64,000 nt of DNA from positions 27,587,530 to 27,651,529 of the forward strand of contig OZ035962.1 in assembly GCA_964034945.1 (NCBI GenBank). The letters run 5' to 3'. The DNA is from Chrysopilus asiliformis (Eukaryota; Arthropoda; Insecta; Diptera; Rhagionidae). Positions 44,871 to 57,250 of this stretch are shown piece by piece. The notes beneath the pieces were generated by a model. It was given only the letters and a program-made list of their open reading frames with translations, was not told the origin of the DNA and made no database searches. The first letter of the stretch is position 1. Every line of letters starts with the position of its first letter. Both the position numbers and the translations under genes were made by a program.

Positions 44871-47345
44871 GGTTGTATTAGTTTTTTAACATAATAAATA
44901 TTTTCGAAAAATTGACAAAAATCGAAAAACTGCAAAATTAAAACTGGTCTAAAAACCGGTTTTTTTTTTAAAACCAGAAAAAAGTTGTGTAAATCTTTCC
45001 CAACTTTTTTTAACAAAATGGAACGTCACCAAAACGTTTATTATTAAAAAAAAAAAACCTAAAAAAACACCAACAATTATTTGGTTTTACTCTAATGACA
45101 ATCCAGAATAACAAGTGCCAAGGAAAATATATCAAAAGATTAAATCAATTAGATTAAAAATGTAATCCTTAGATGAAAATAACTCTTTTAATTTAAGACA
45201 AGACTCATAATAATACATAAGTCGCAATAACATTAATAACGATATTAAAACGTCACAAAAAATGGGATGGTTTATTCTTCTTGGATGCCATCAACTTGAA
45301 CAAAACGAAAATGCAACAAAAAATACAGTAAAACTTGAGAATATTTTCAGATTGTACTACAATAATCTAAGACGCTGAGGAGGGGGCGGGGGAATGAAAA
45401 ACAGAAGAAACAAGTTATATTATCCCCGTGGGAAGATGATCCTGATGAAATTCCTTTGCTCCATTTACACGGCATCGGCCGGGACTCAAGACTAAAAACA
45501 AGGAAGCAAGTAAGCAACATCAGCAGAGTGACACAATTAATCATCAACTACTTCTTGTTTCCTAAAAACATCCTTCACGTCTTGTTACGTTTGCTGAACC
45601 GAAAACTTTACCGTTTCCCCAACAAAATACAACAAAATGAAACAAAACAGGGACTCGACAGAGTAAAAAAAAACAGTAAAGGATGTCGGAATGGAAAATA
45701 CAATATCCACAATACATACATCCACCTACATATAGGGAATATACATTGAGATATTGGACGGCATCCGATTGAATGTAGTATAGAATAGTGAAAAATAGAA
45801 AAGTTCATTTTCCTTCGCTGGTCGTACCGTTTTTATATGTCTCTGGAAAATTTTGGCGCTCATTCAATTACCAAATTGATTTTTCTTTCCAACAATGGTA
45901 AAGAGATCTAAAACTTTGTCGATCCTGAGCCAACGGACTTTTCCTACCGCTACCGATTACGGATTTTCGGATTTTCTACCATCTCCAAAGAATTGACATT
46001 AGATTTGTGTTGAATTTCAGGTTCAAGTTGGGGAAAAAAAACAGGGTGAAAGTTTTTCTGGATATTCATGTTGTTTTCTTTATTTCATTTTCGTATTTTT
46101 CTTTAATTTTCCAAAGAAACTTTTTCTTGCTTTTGGTGAAAGTCTGAAATGTCAGTTTATGGTCAATTCAGGGATTTTAATTAGAGACGAAAAAACTCTT
46201 TGCTTAGTTTGTTAGAAAAATTGAGAAGTCTTAACAAAAAAAAAAGTTATAATTTAAATTCAAAGGGAAAAAATCAAATCTATTTTTAAAGGAATTTGCT
46301 GAAAGTTTTATACTCTTCGGGAAAATTGGATTTCAAAAATTTTGGTTTCAGTCTAATCAGCAGTTTTCAAAAAAATCTTGTATGCATCTGCATTTCTGTA
46401 ATCGTACAAACACATGAATACTCATCATAAAAATTCTATTGCTCCCAGTATCGATTTTATGGGTATTTAAACTATTGGGAAATTCATTCTATTTTCAGAT
46501 GACTCCGGCAACTTTTGTTCTTCATTGGTTTTAACTAGAGAAATTCCATCACAAAAACTCATCGATTTCTGGATATGGTAGTTGGAAAATGCTTTGAATA
46601 TAAATTCATCTAATGATCTCCAATTTGCAGCCTTTTGACTACCGGCAGTTCTCAAATAATACTCATAGGTATGTGAAGCGAAAAGTTATTCATGGATTTC
46701 GAAAAAAAATCAACACAATTGCAATGGAGTGACTAAAAGAATTGACTTGGAAATTAATGTACTGTAGATTAATTGAATTATTATCGGTTCAGTTAAATTG
46801 AGTTATTATTATTAGAGGAATTATTATTTTGTGAAAACAAATATCCATGAAATGAATTTGAAAAAGTTTTATGTTGTATGAATAATTTAATATTCGAATA
46901 ATTAAACGAGTTTCCATAAATTTGGATATATTTATGTATTTTCAATATATTTTTTTTACTTACACACAAAATCGAGAATATTACGTAATGTATTATATAT
47001 TCATAAAATAATAGTAAAAACTTGATAAAGATTGCTTCAGGGGATCAGAAGATTGCTGAGGAGGGGTTACAGGAGATCGATTCAAAAACGTTTCAGCTAT
47101 GTATGCGTGATGCCATAACAAACACACTGATAGAGAGACAAAAAGACAAATTTAAATTTTATGAAGATTAATTTTTGGCTTCAATGCGAAAACATACATA
47201 TATTAAATTTTTTGAGATAATTCAAAATTAAAAAAATTACCTCCCTAAGAATTTTATTATACCTAACGTACGCTAGATAGATAGACTGTTGCAAACTAAA
47301 TAAAACAGTTGAAAAAACTTGCAGAATGTTGGAAATTATAAAGAA
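44871..47345. other. Stretch without a supported gene
   Basis: A minus-strand frame (45547-45347) starts with a signal-peptide-like segment but then decays into a pyrimidine tract; see findings. Confidence 0.45.
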
Positions 47346-48555
47346 CTAGCTTGCATACCCATCGTTGCCGGGTTAAGTTTTTTTTTTATGGTCTATGTTC
47401 GAGCTAAACTTCAGGCCAATCGGCTCGGTAGGTTCCCCGCGAAAGAGTAACATATCGCAAAAACTAAGTTTCGAAATCACTTTACCCCCTCCCCTTACCC
47501 CCCCCCCCCCCACCCCTCGCGCTACTTTTACGTATGCCTATGTTGGAACCAGAACTACCGCAGAAACTCATGCCAAATTTCAAGTCAATCGGTTCAGCCG
47601 TTTTTGCGTGAAAGAGGAACAGACAGATACCAACTCATTTTTACTTTCTTCTACGGAGTATAATAAAGTATTGTATTCATGAAAAATTTCGACCTCTTAA
47701 TTTTGCCTAAAAAACATTTCCCGATCACTCCTGAGTCGATTGGAGTCATATTTAAAAAATGTCGTTCTGTCTGTCAGTCTGTCAGTCTGTCTGTCAGTCT
47801 GTGTACAAGATTTCTCAAAAACTAATAGAGCTAGCGCCATGAAATTTTATAGGCATGTTGGGTCCTGAAATGGGACGATCCTATCAATTTTTGGTGGAAA
47901 TCCGTTAACCGGAAGTATCCAAAATGGTGGTTTTTCAAAAATCGCAATTTCGTTTTTCTCGATTTACTCCCAAACTACGCGTTTTTTAGTGGCCTTAAGT
48001 ATGACAAAACTTGGAGAAAATAAAATTTCCCACACTTTTGTCTTTAGCTATAACTCGATATCTCCACCTGTTATCGAGATAAACCGTTATTTCCAAAAAA
48101 AAACATTTTTTTGCGATTATTTCGAAAACTAACGGGTTTTTGCTGACTGAATGTATAAAGTGAATTAATGAGAATGGCATTCTGCACAATTTTGTCTTTT
48201 ACCGTTATCCGTTATATTTTACCGTTATTGAGATATTTTCATTAATACGTAAAGAATCATATGTTTGCGAATAATTTGCAAACTAACGGTTTTTCGACAA
48301 ATCAGTTAAAAGAATAATTAAAGATGTTAACATTTTCTACATTTTTGCCATTTACCGTAAATTGATATCTTTTACAGTTCTCAAGTTATCTCAAATTTTG
48401 TACGTTTTTGATATTTTTGAATAAACCAAGAATTTATTGGGAGGTCGTCTTAGGTTGACAACGCGACAGGGCTCTAGCGTAAATTGCGCAGGGTCGTAGA
48501 TTTTGTAGAAGAAAGTTTTGTGTTGACCACAACTGATATTTATATATTAGTATGA
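47346..48555 (-). mobile_element. Helitron copy c, interrupted by a nested element
   Basis: The same ends as copies a and b (CTAG end with hairpin at 47346-47375, TCATACTAATATAT start at 48555) and A/T host flanks. Removing 47644-48542 leaves 311 bases, matching copy b in length and sequence, so the middle is a later insertion. A pure C run of 12 lies near 47500. Confidence 0.78.
47644..48542 (+). mobile_element. Microsatellite-element family two, nested in Helitron c
   Basis: About 899 bases. Starts CTTTCTTCTACGG; a GTCTGTCAGT-type tract lies at 47764-47807; the core repeats phrases on cell-wide degenerate AT sequence. Near the 3' end GTAGAAGAAAGT (48505-48516) is the inverse of the opening ACTTTCTTCTAC. 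The plan (opening motif, microsatellite, inverted motif near the 3' end) equals that of the mini-me/HINE copies although the sequence differs. Relatives lie at 7201-7310 and 59700-59903. Confidence 0.6.
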
Positions 48556-50774
48556 TTTTCAAGTTTATTTTTATCGAGTAAATGCAATTTATTAAAATTT
48601 CCATTTCACTTGTCATCTGCATATGTTGTGAAAAAGATTCGTTTATACTTTAAATAGAAGATAGAAAAAAACGGTGAGGAAAATCTGTAAATAAAACTGT
48701 CGTCACCTAACGAGCATCCCAATTTATATAAAAATGGCGTTCCATATGAAACGAAAAACTAGTAACATGATGTGCGGTTCACATACAAAGCAATCATAAT
48801 GGCAAGAAAAACTGTAAAGTATCTAGAAAATCACATTGAAGATAAGTATGAGTACCTAGAATTCTCTATTTCAGGAAAAAATTTCCCTCAATTGTTAAAC
48901 GCGTTAAAAAAAGCGAGAAACTTTTCCCATTTTAAGCAAGACAAGTTGCAAGCTAGGAAGAGCGTAGCGAGGATATAAAATCTTGAGGGGTTCTAGAGTT
49001 GAGTTGGAGACATGATTGTCCATTACGATTTTTCGTAGTAAAATCCTAATATATGCATATAGTTCCATCTACAGGGTCTGGTTGTGGATAGCAGACACCA
49101 GTAAACTCGACAGACCACAGATTGCAGTCGAATAATGAATGGAGCGAAAGGTGGATACATGATGGTGGCCGATGGTTGGCTTCAGAATGAAGCATTTTCT
49201 ACAATGATTTTGGAAATTTTCTCCTTTGGGAAGCGTAATAAACATGAAGAAAGAAGAACACGGAACACTTTTTCCTGTATCATCTCACAGTCGAAAATCG
49301 AGAGTAATGGGAGATGGAATATTAATTCTCTGAGGGTTACGCGAGTCCTACGAACACGGAATACGATCCTGGTGTATGTTCAGGGATTTGTGGGAACCAA
49401 CATTCCCATGTCTAGGCGACCTATTCTTGGAGGAGGTGAGCGTGACAGGACGTGGCGTCGCCGTAAGAAACGATCAACCAAAAGTAAATCGTTAGTCGGT
49501 GACAGGGCATGATAAGGAGTGTCGCCGAGAGCTAATGGAATCTTATCCAACCCCAACCTAATGACAACAGAATGATTAGCAAATTTTGCTATATACTGGA
49601 TTCACCCTTTTTGCTTTCGCTTCGCTCATTTCATGTTCTTATCTTATTCCTGACAACGAGCATCACGCAACGAATCAGCTACAAAATGATAGGTTGTCCC
49701 CCGAAAGGGTTACTGTCTGAAATTTCAAAAGGTTGAGGAAATTTTTGAAATTTCTTAGAGGGAAAATAGAATCTTTTTAGTATTTCCTAACGAGCACATC
49801 ATGGCGCATATAAAAATTTTTGTTAAATGCGAATAGAAATTGCTTTTTCTTTCCTAATTTTTGGTGAAACTGATTTTTTTTAAGGTTTAACGAAATTTTC
49901 TCATGATTCAGCCATCCACACGTACGAAAATATAACCTAAAATTCCATGTACTACGCCAAATCCTATGTATTTATATATGTACAGTACTTGGTTTCAGTC
50001 TACTTGACCAATGTACACCCCGCTTAAGTCTCTATAAATGTGTAATCTTTTTTTCTGCTTTTTTCTTAGAACTGTTTTTAGTAGATCTTTCATTAATTTG
50101 AGTGAAGCTTTCATTCACATCAAGTTTTGTTAGTGAAAAATTTTGTTAAAAACAAAATTCGATGAAAAAGTGAAAAAGTCACTTGCTTTTCATTTCGTAT
50201 TATTCAGCAATGCGATTCTGTTTGCCATTGTGAAAAATTTTGCTGAAGTCGGCGCTGAATGGAAATTTCAAGATGTCAAATATTTCTCACTCGCTCGCTT
50301 TCTTTTTGACAATTTGAGTTTTGCGCTATGATCACTCGTCAGCGAAATCTACATTACACTTTCGTTTGAACATCAATAGTTGGCAGTCAGTGTTTCGGTA
50401 TCCTCTTCATTTTTTCGACAGCCTAATGCCGTGTTGATGGTTTTTTGCTGGATCGTGTGGAGTCGGCATTATTAGTCATAGTTTTTTTATAGTTACAGCT
50501 AGAGCTTAGGGGAAGACCCTTTAATGCCGATGCACCGCTCAGGATGGTTAAGTTCTGATTAGAGATAACAAAATATTATAATCGTTTTGAGGCACTGATA
50601 CAGCCTCTACTAATGGTGGGTTGCAATTAAAACCCTACAAATGTCGCGATTTATCTATAGTTCGCAGCCCATGTAAAACTGTAGGTGCAGGCAGTAGGGA
50701 AATACAATTCTTATGAAACTTTAGTTGAGGAGACCCAGATTTGCTTGTGATGTAATGCACAAAAAGAAATAATA
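48556..50774. other. Stretch without a supported gene
   Basis: A 125-codon plus frame (49135-49512), rich in Arg and Ser, has no recognised domain. Confidence 0.45.
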
Positions 50775-51687
50775 AAGGGTGTTTTTTTATACGTGTGGTT
50801 TTCAATCTGGCACTACTTTTTTCGGAGTTGGTCTTTTTGACAGTTGTCACTTGATTTATGCTCAGTTTGGTGTGCCATTTCGTCAAACGACCATCAAGCG
50901 CGTCGCACGTTCGGTGAATGGGCCCAAAACGAGATGGCCACCGATCCCGATTTTCACAAGAAAATTTTGTTCAGCGATGAAGCTCACTTTTGGTTGAATG
51001 GGTACGTCAATAAGCAAAATTGTCGCATTTGAAGGGATGGTAATCCACAAGCCATTCTTTAGACGCCGTTACATCCTCAAAAAGTCACTGTTTGGTGTGC
51101 TCTATGGGCAGAGGGAATCATTGGTCCATATTTCTTCAAAAATGAAGCCATAATGTTACAGTCAATGGGGAACGCTATAGAGACATGATTAATGACTTTT
51201 TCGTGCCTGAATTGGAGGATGTTGATGTGGACGACCTTTGGTTCCAACAAGACGGCGCTACATGCCATGCAGCCAAAGAAACAATCAATTTATTGAAGGA
51301 AACTTTTGGTGAGCGCATTATCTCGCGTCGTGGGCCTGTAGCGTGGCCTCCAAGATCGTGCGATTTAACACCGCTGGACTATTTTTTGTGGGGTTATGTG
51401 AAATCGCTTGTCTACGCAGATAAGCCCGAGACGATTGACGCCTTGGAAGAGAATATTCGGCGCGTTATTGCTGACATACGGCCCCAATTGCTGCAAAAAG
51501 TGGTCGAAAATTGGGCCTCTCGGCTGGAATTTATTCGAGCCAGCCGCGGCGGCCACTAGCCCGAAATCATTTTTAAAACATAATGGCAAACCCTTATCTT
51601 TATAATAAAGCTAAACTCTTGGCCATAACATTAAATTATATGCGTTTTATTTCTTCTTGAAAACCACACGTCTAAAAAAACACCCTT
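50775..51687 (+). mobile_element. Tc1/mariner DD41D-type element, decayed
   Basis: TA target duplication (50773-50774, 51688-51689) and terminal inverted repeats of about 31 bases with one mismatch, starting AAGGGTGTTTTTTTA. The first seven bases equal those of the element at 37519. The 5' third, with the DNA-binding part of the transposase, is deleted. Confidence 0.8.
50844..51559 (+). pseudogene. Broken Tc1/mariner transposase (DD41D spacing)
   Basis: Two open parts, 50844-51032 and 51185-51559, separated by two in-frame stops (51030, near 51058) and a frame change. The first Asp is in Phe-Ser-Asp-Glu-Ala-His-Phe, the second in Gln-Gln-Asp-Gly-Ala-Thr-Cys-His and the third in Thr-Pro-Leu-Asp-Tyr-Phe-Leu-Trp-Gly. 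Forty-one residues separate the last two, the spacing of the DD41D (rosa-like) group of Tc1/mariner elements. Confidence 0.78.
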
Positions 51688-51689
51688 TA

Positions 51690-54600
51690 TTACAGATTCG
51701 TAAGACAAAATTGTGATGCTTGCTTGAAAATAGTGAATTTATTTTTAAATTTTGGGAGAGCTTCTATTTCATCGTATATGAATTTCCTTTTTTGGGACTC
51801 ATTACAAAAATATATTATACATTTTTTATAGAAATTTTTCCCATTTTTTTCGCTCCGTGCGGCATAAAACGATAAAGTTATACACCCACAAAATAATACA
51901 AAATTCTTAGTAATTTTGTTAAACAAAAAAAAATCATATTTGACAAAAACTGGAAAATTTCCTAGAAATTCCGCCGGGTATGCGACTTTTTTCTCAATTT
52001 TAAATGAAATTTCGTCTATTAATTTCAAGAATCTGATATTGAAGCTTGACTAATAAATCTCAATCTCTTCCACATGCTATAAATAATTCAGCTTGCTCAT
52101 GTTTTCCTAAACCACATGCCCAAATCATGATTTCCCAGGCTTTATATATCAAATTCATATAAAATTTAATTAAAGGGTCTTTTGTTTAAATGTTGTTAGC
52201 GCTTTGGGTTAAAAGATACACGATCCTATTACAAGATATTAGCGAAACTAAATAATTCCAGAGAGTGTTGAAAATCTCGGGTGAGCATCAAGTTTTAGGA
52301 TTAAAGCTATTAAATGGTAATAAGCATCATAAAACGTAATCCGATTTGCCTAACACGTCCTAAACTTGGAATCTTTTCCTACACCGAAAACTATAAGGAA
52401 AGATGTGAAAAGTCCTTGAAAGAAAAATTGAATTCTCGTGCCCTTAAGGAAGGGTTTTCGAGAATCAAAAGCAGGCATCGTCTTAAATCAAGAGGGGAAG
52501 TATGTTTAAATAGCTAAATATTGTGCCATTACTATGACGAGAATTTTCCCTAAAAATTTCACTCTCTCCCCTTCATATGAGTCTCGTTTAGGCAATTTAT
52601 TTTAGAAAACTCTCAGTGGAATATTGCAAAGATCATGTCATTTCACATACCCTAAACAATTCTATAGACGTTGCCTTTCCGTCCGTTAGGCTCCCTACTA
52701 GGGGGTGGTTTAGTGTTTTTCTCTGGAGTTCTAATTCGCCTCTTCCCTCCACCTTATGCTAGGAAACCGCCGCGCCGTGTATGTCGTCATACATCTCGGT
52801 TACGCGCATCATAAATTTTCTGACATTCTCCATTAACTCGTAACTGATACGACATTTAGCCAATTTTACCGCAAAATGTTGGTTGACTTTGGTCTGTTTG
52901 GTTTCGAAAACGACGCCTGCCGTCGGTGGTTCACCGCCATAGATGCCAAGGATATTCTCTTGAACAATTGGAGTTGGCATTCAGTTTTTGAGACGTTATA
53001 AAGTCATAACACTCCAACTCCAAATTTTCAAAGTTTTTTTTTTGGAAGTGGAATGGAAAATTCTACAAATGGGAATTATAGTAGTCGAATTCGAATTGTG
53101 ATCCTGCAATTTACTTGAACGTAATGCGATCCTTAATGTAGTGGAAACAGGAAACTTTTACGTTTATAACGTCTTGTGGTCGCGCCGCCATTGGCATATA
53201 CCCAGAAATGTTTTCATGTTGTTTGGAGATTATTCTGGGAAAATTATTTTTACAATTCTTGTTTTTACTTACCCTTACCCAGAATCGTAACAAACATAAT
53301 AGCGAAAAAGGGCATGAGCAAGAAAAGAAATTGTTTTTCGTTTTGTTTGGAAATGTGAAAAGTTATCGAACACTGAGAATTTTGATGGCTGACAGCAATA
53401 CATCGTCATTCTAGGATAGATTCTAGAAATTGCTTTTATTCCCTTTGCCACTTTCTTCTAATGATGCTGCCACTCATAAAAGAATTTTGTTTATGAAATT
53501 TACTGCCGACAGCTAGGATTTCAAGATCTGCCATCATCCCTGTGGCTCAGATTTACTGAAAAACCATGGGAAAAATGAGAAAATGTTTGTACTCGTATTA
53601 TGAAAATTGCATATTGATTTTCGGATGGTTTTTTTTAGAAATATTAACGTATCTTCTGTTGTTGTTTCCCGAAAGTGGTTTTGGGGTGGCGAATTTCCCA
53701 CTCCCGGACTAACCTCAAGTGGTAAATGTGGAAAAAAAGCGAATTCTAGCGAAAGCACAGTAACAATATGAATTGGATCAGGTCAGGTGGGGTGTTTTTT
53801 TGTTCTTTGGAACTCAGAGGGAGAGTGGTTTTTGTCCGGAGTCTGTATAGGGTAGAATATCCATGAATTCACGTTAAAGGATCTGTGATTGGCTGATTGG
53901 GAGTCTCCATAAACCCTTGAGTAAGCAATTTTGTTCACTTCTGAATTTCTCATTTTTCCTCCGTTTTTTAATATCGAGCAGATGAAATGAAGCATGAAAA
54001 CGCAAATTTATCCAACCGATTTTCTGATAGCAAAGGAAGATATAAACGATTTTTGTGAAATTAATATCCAGATGTGAATATGTAGCATATGCACTTCATA
54101 TTCTGATATTACTTTAACTCAAGCGGTCTTGTGGCTTTGCTTTCATGAAAATTGGAAATAAATCATTACATGCCTTGGTTTTCGTTCTACCAATGAAGCT
54201 TTTTTTGTATTAAATTTCAAGTGGATACAATCTATATAAATCTTGACGTAAAATATTCATAAAATTACATGAGAAAAATATGCTTTATTGAATTGTTTTT
54301 CCACGAAAATCAGAGAATTTTGAATCTTAATTGATTACGCGATTTTTAATTTACAAATTGTTTTCATGTATGATTTAAATTGAATTGTGGATAATTGTTT
54401 CTCAAGGATGTTTTAAATCTGATATCTTGAAGGTATTTTTTTATACTGGATATTTTTCAACGGTATATTACTCAAGACAGTGCCGAAATCAGGCATGTTG
54501 TCCCGGCGTTACGGAAACTAAACGTTTGTCCCGAAGTTTTTAATTTAGGGTTACAAAAGTTTTAAAACTTTATATTTTAATTTATAGATTAAAATTTAAA

Positions 54601-55936
54601 TAGTCAAAAATTTGTTATCACTGATTTTTATACCAATTTTTTTAAGTTTAGAATCCGGATTACATGTTTTTAAAGATTTTTTCATGATGGTTTCGAAATA
54701 TTTATCAATAAATATTTAACTAAATTATATAAATGACATAACGCACTCATAAATAAGAAATTAATTAAATTAATTGGTTTCACTTTATCTGAACTTGTGG
54801 GAAATATTATATTTCTTCAAATAATATGGCCCATTCAAATACAAGTTGATGGAGAAAAGCTTATTCACCTTGGCAGCTGAGAAAATTATCAACATAAAAT
54901 GGTATATTAATGAGAAATTCCAGAAAGTTTTTTTTTTATGGAAACAACGAGGCAAAAATAAAAAACATTTAACAAGAAAAATCTAATAGAAGAAAACCAA
55001 ATATGTATAAAAATACAAAAAGCTGTTTTGAATCCATTTCGTTTTTTTTCCTTCAATATTGTGATATGGACAAAATAAGTAAAGAAAATTCTTCCAATGT
55101 TGTACGTAACTTTTCTTTTTCTTTGCAATTTTTTTTTTCTTTTTCGTTTCATAGTCAATGGGATAGAAATGCAAGAAAACACTTGGGATTAGAAATTTTA
55201 TCCCCAAACAGAAACTGGAGAAGCATACATGGTTTAACGACTGAAAAACGACTTAATACGTATATGAAAATTGGCGAACGTTGGCCGCGACTGATAGAAA
55301 ATGAAGGGGGTGCGGGCTAAAAAGTACAAACTGCCACATCCACACGGAAATGGAAATGTTTGACTCTTGTCTGGATACATTTTCCGGAGAGAAAAAAATT
55401 CAAGAAAGTTTTTAGAGCTCCATATAAACGACATAGAAATGTACGAAATGCTTTGTCCTGGACGATGATACGATGCACATTCATTGGTGGCAGGGTCTGT
55501 TGCCAGGAATTATAATGAAAATGGAAAAAAAATCGAGAGCTTTATCACATAAAACAGAAATTTCGGTTGACTTTATTGTTCGCGTGGTGGAATTTTATGT
55601 ATTCACCCCGGAGCATCGGATGGTCAGACAGATAAAGCTTCCATGAATATGGTAATTTCCCATTTTCCACGACCATAAGGTGGATAAGTTCTAAAATTCT
55701 AATATGAAGCGCATATATGTGTTTAACATAGATGAGAAACATGATAATTTTTAAACGTAAAATGTTTTCTGATTAACTTTTAATACCATGAATGTGGACT
55801 ATGAAAAATAATCATTGTTTGTTTTCTCAAAACATTTTTAAGGGAAGATTTTTTTAGTTTTTATTTTTATGTTGAGATTCAGATAAATATGAATTAAGTA
55901 GGAAAAAATTTAACCAAGAGGATAAAAAGGATTTTT
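51690..55936. other. AT-rich stretch around the 52759-52980 ORF
   Basis: Apart from that ORF no feature is recognised. A TGTCCCGGCG and TTTGTCCCGAAG scrap near 54500 resembles repeat edges seen near 22490. Confidence 0.45.
52759..52980 (-). CDS. Unrecognised 73-residue single-exon ORF, GC-rich
   Basis: ATG at 52980, TAG at 52761-52759, with a TGA directly before the ATG in the same frame. The frame is near half G+C in a region near one third, and has balanced, protein-like composition (mixed charged, hydrophobic and small residues, Met-Pro-Thr-Pro start, a helix-like second half with Glu-Leu-Met-Glu-Asn-Val-Arg-Lys). No signal peptide or membrane segment. I do not recognise the family. It could be a small gene, a retrocopy or a fragment. 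No splice sites are obvious. Confidence 0.35.
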   Translation of the reverse strand: MPTPIVQENILGIYGGEPPTAGVVFETKQTKVNQHFAVKLAKCRISYELMENVRKFMMRVTEMYDDIHGAAVS

Positions 55937-56017
55937 GCTGATATGGCGAAGTCAAGAGTTAAAAGCTGCGTCGAAGTCGAAAGACAGAGACGCGTCGGAA
56001 TACATGATTGGTACCCT
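55937..56017. mobile_element. Solo arm of the GGGCACCAATCAT foldback MITE
   Basis: About 80 bases closely match 4117-4197, including the segment from GCTGATATGGCGAAGTC to the ATGATTGGTACCC end. The other arm is missing. Confidence 0.75.
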
Positions 56018-56990
56018 GATACGTATATTTTTATATGAAAAATAGCACAAATCTTGAAATTTTTAGCCGCTTGTAAAAAATATGTTTACCTCCACAAATC
56101 TTAAATTCCTTTGAAATCTCTTTTTAACGACCTAAAGTTGATAAACCGTTTTTTAGAAAGAAAATTACAAAATCCGGTAATACCGGGTTTTTTTTGTGAC
56201 CGATCTTCACATCCGTTGCGGCGTCTACCCTGTAGTCATGACGCTGTCAGCACAGGAAGTCTTACAGTCATAAAACTGTTTTAAAAGAGTTAATTTCCTT
56301 TGAAAATAGTTAAAAACAGATAAATGGCGGTGCTGATAGCAAAAACCCCGCTGTTCACTTCAAATTTAGTGGAATTGCCCTCTGGAGAGTTTATTGGTGG
56401 AAATTTCGCAATAATTTGGAAATACCTTTTATTACCCACAGACACACAGATATTCCTTCGCACACTAGGAAACAACTAGCATTAAAAAACAACATAAAAT
56501 ATAGGATTGTTTAGGCTCTTACTTATACGCATAGATACACCTTGGATAAACAATCAAAGAAACAAATTTCCTCAATATCCTTTCGTTTCCAATGATTTCA
56601 TATAGAGAATTGTATGGAATACCTTTTTGGCTGAGTTTGTCCTAACAATTACTAAAACAAATCTATTGTCCCATTTTGAAAGTTTCTCATCCGATTCCAT
56701 TCATTTATTCACCTGGACCAATTGTCTACATCAATTCTATTGTTTCATCGTAAACATCCCATTGTTTGATTCTGTTAAATTCTATGAAAAACAAAAGGAC
56801 GTGAGTTCTTCCTCAATTATGGAAAACAATGACCGACATCTATATTTGCCTTTCAGCCCTGACACACTGATTACTTAACTAAGAATGATGGAGACGTTAA
56901 ATTGATTATTCGTACGAAATGAGGGAAAGTTAACAAAACTCAGATAAAGTAACAACTTATTTCAAATCTTTTCAATAGTATTTTGTGCTG

Positions 56991-57250
56991 CACTCAGAAA
57001 AATGGAGGTTAACTCGACGACCTACATACGGCGTAATTGGCCTCGGGCAGGCGCGCGTTCGCCTGCATCTGGGCAAGTAAAACTGAGTTGACCTGTGGTC
57101 GGAGAAATTCTGAAATTAAGCCACCAGCAGGTGAAGTAGGGCATTGGGAGCTGCACGAGTTGACCTTAGATAGGTTACCTCTGACCGCTAGCTGGCTTAC
57201 AGACACCTCTGTGAGGTCAGAGTTAACCTGACAAAAAGTTGACCTGGACT
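56991..57250 (-). mobile_element. GC-rich MITE with CACTCAG end, truncated copy
   Basis: Begins CACTCAGAAAAATGGAGG; over about 255 bases it is the reverse complement of 62185-62456, with few differences. The outer 13 bases at the other side (near 57250) are lost or mutated. Confidence 0.75.
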
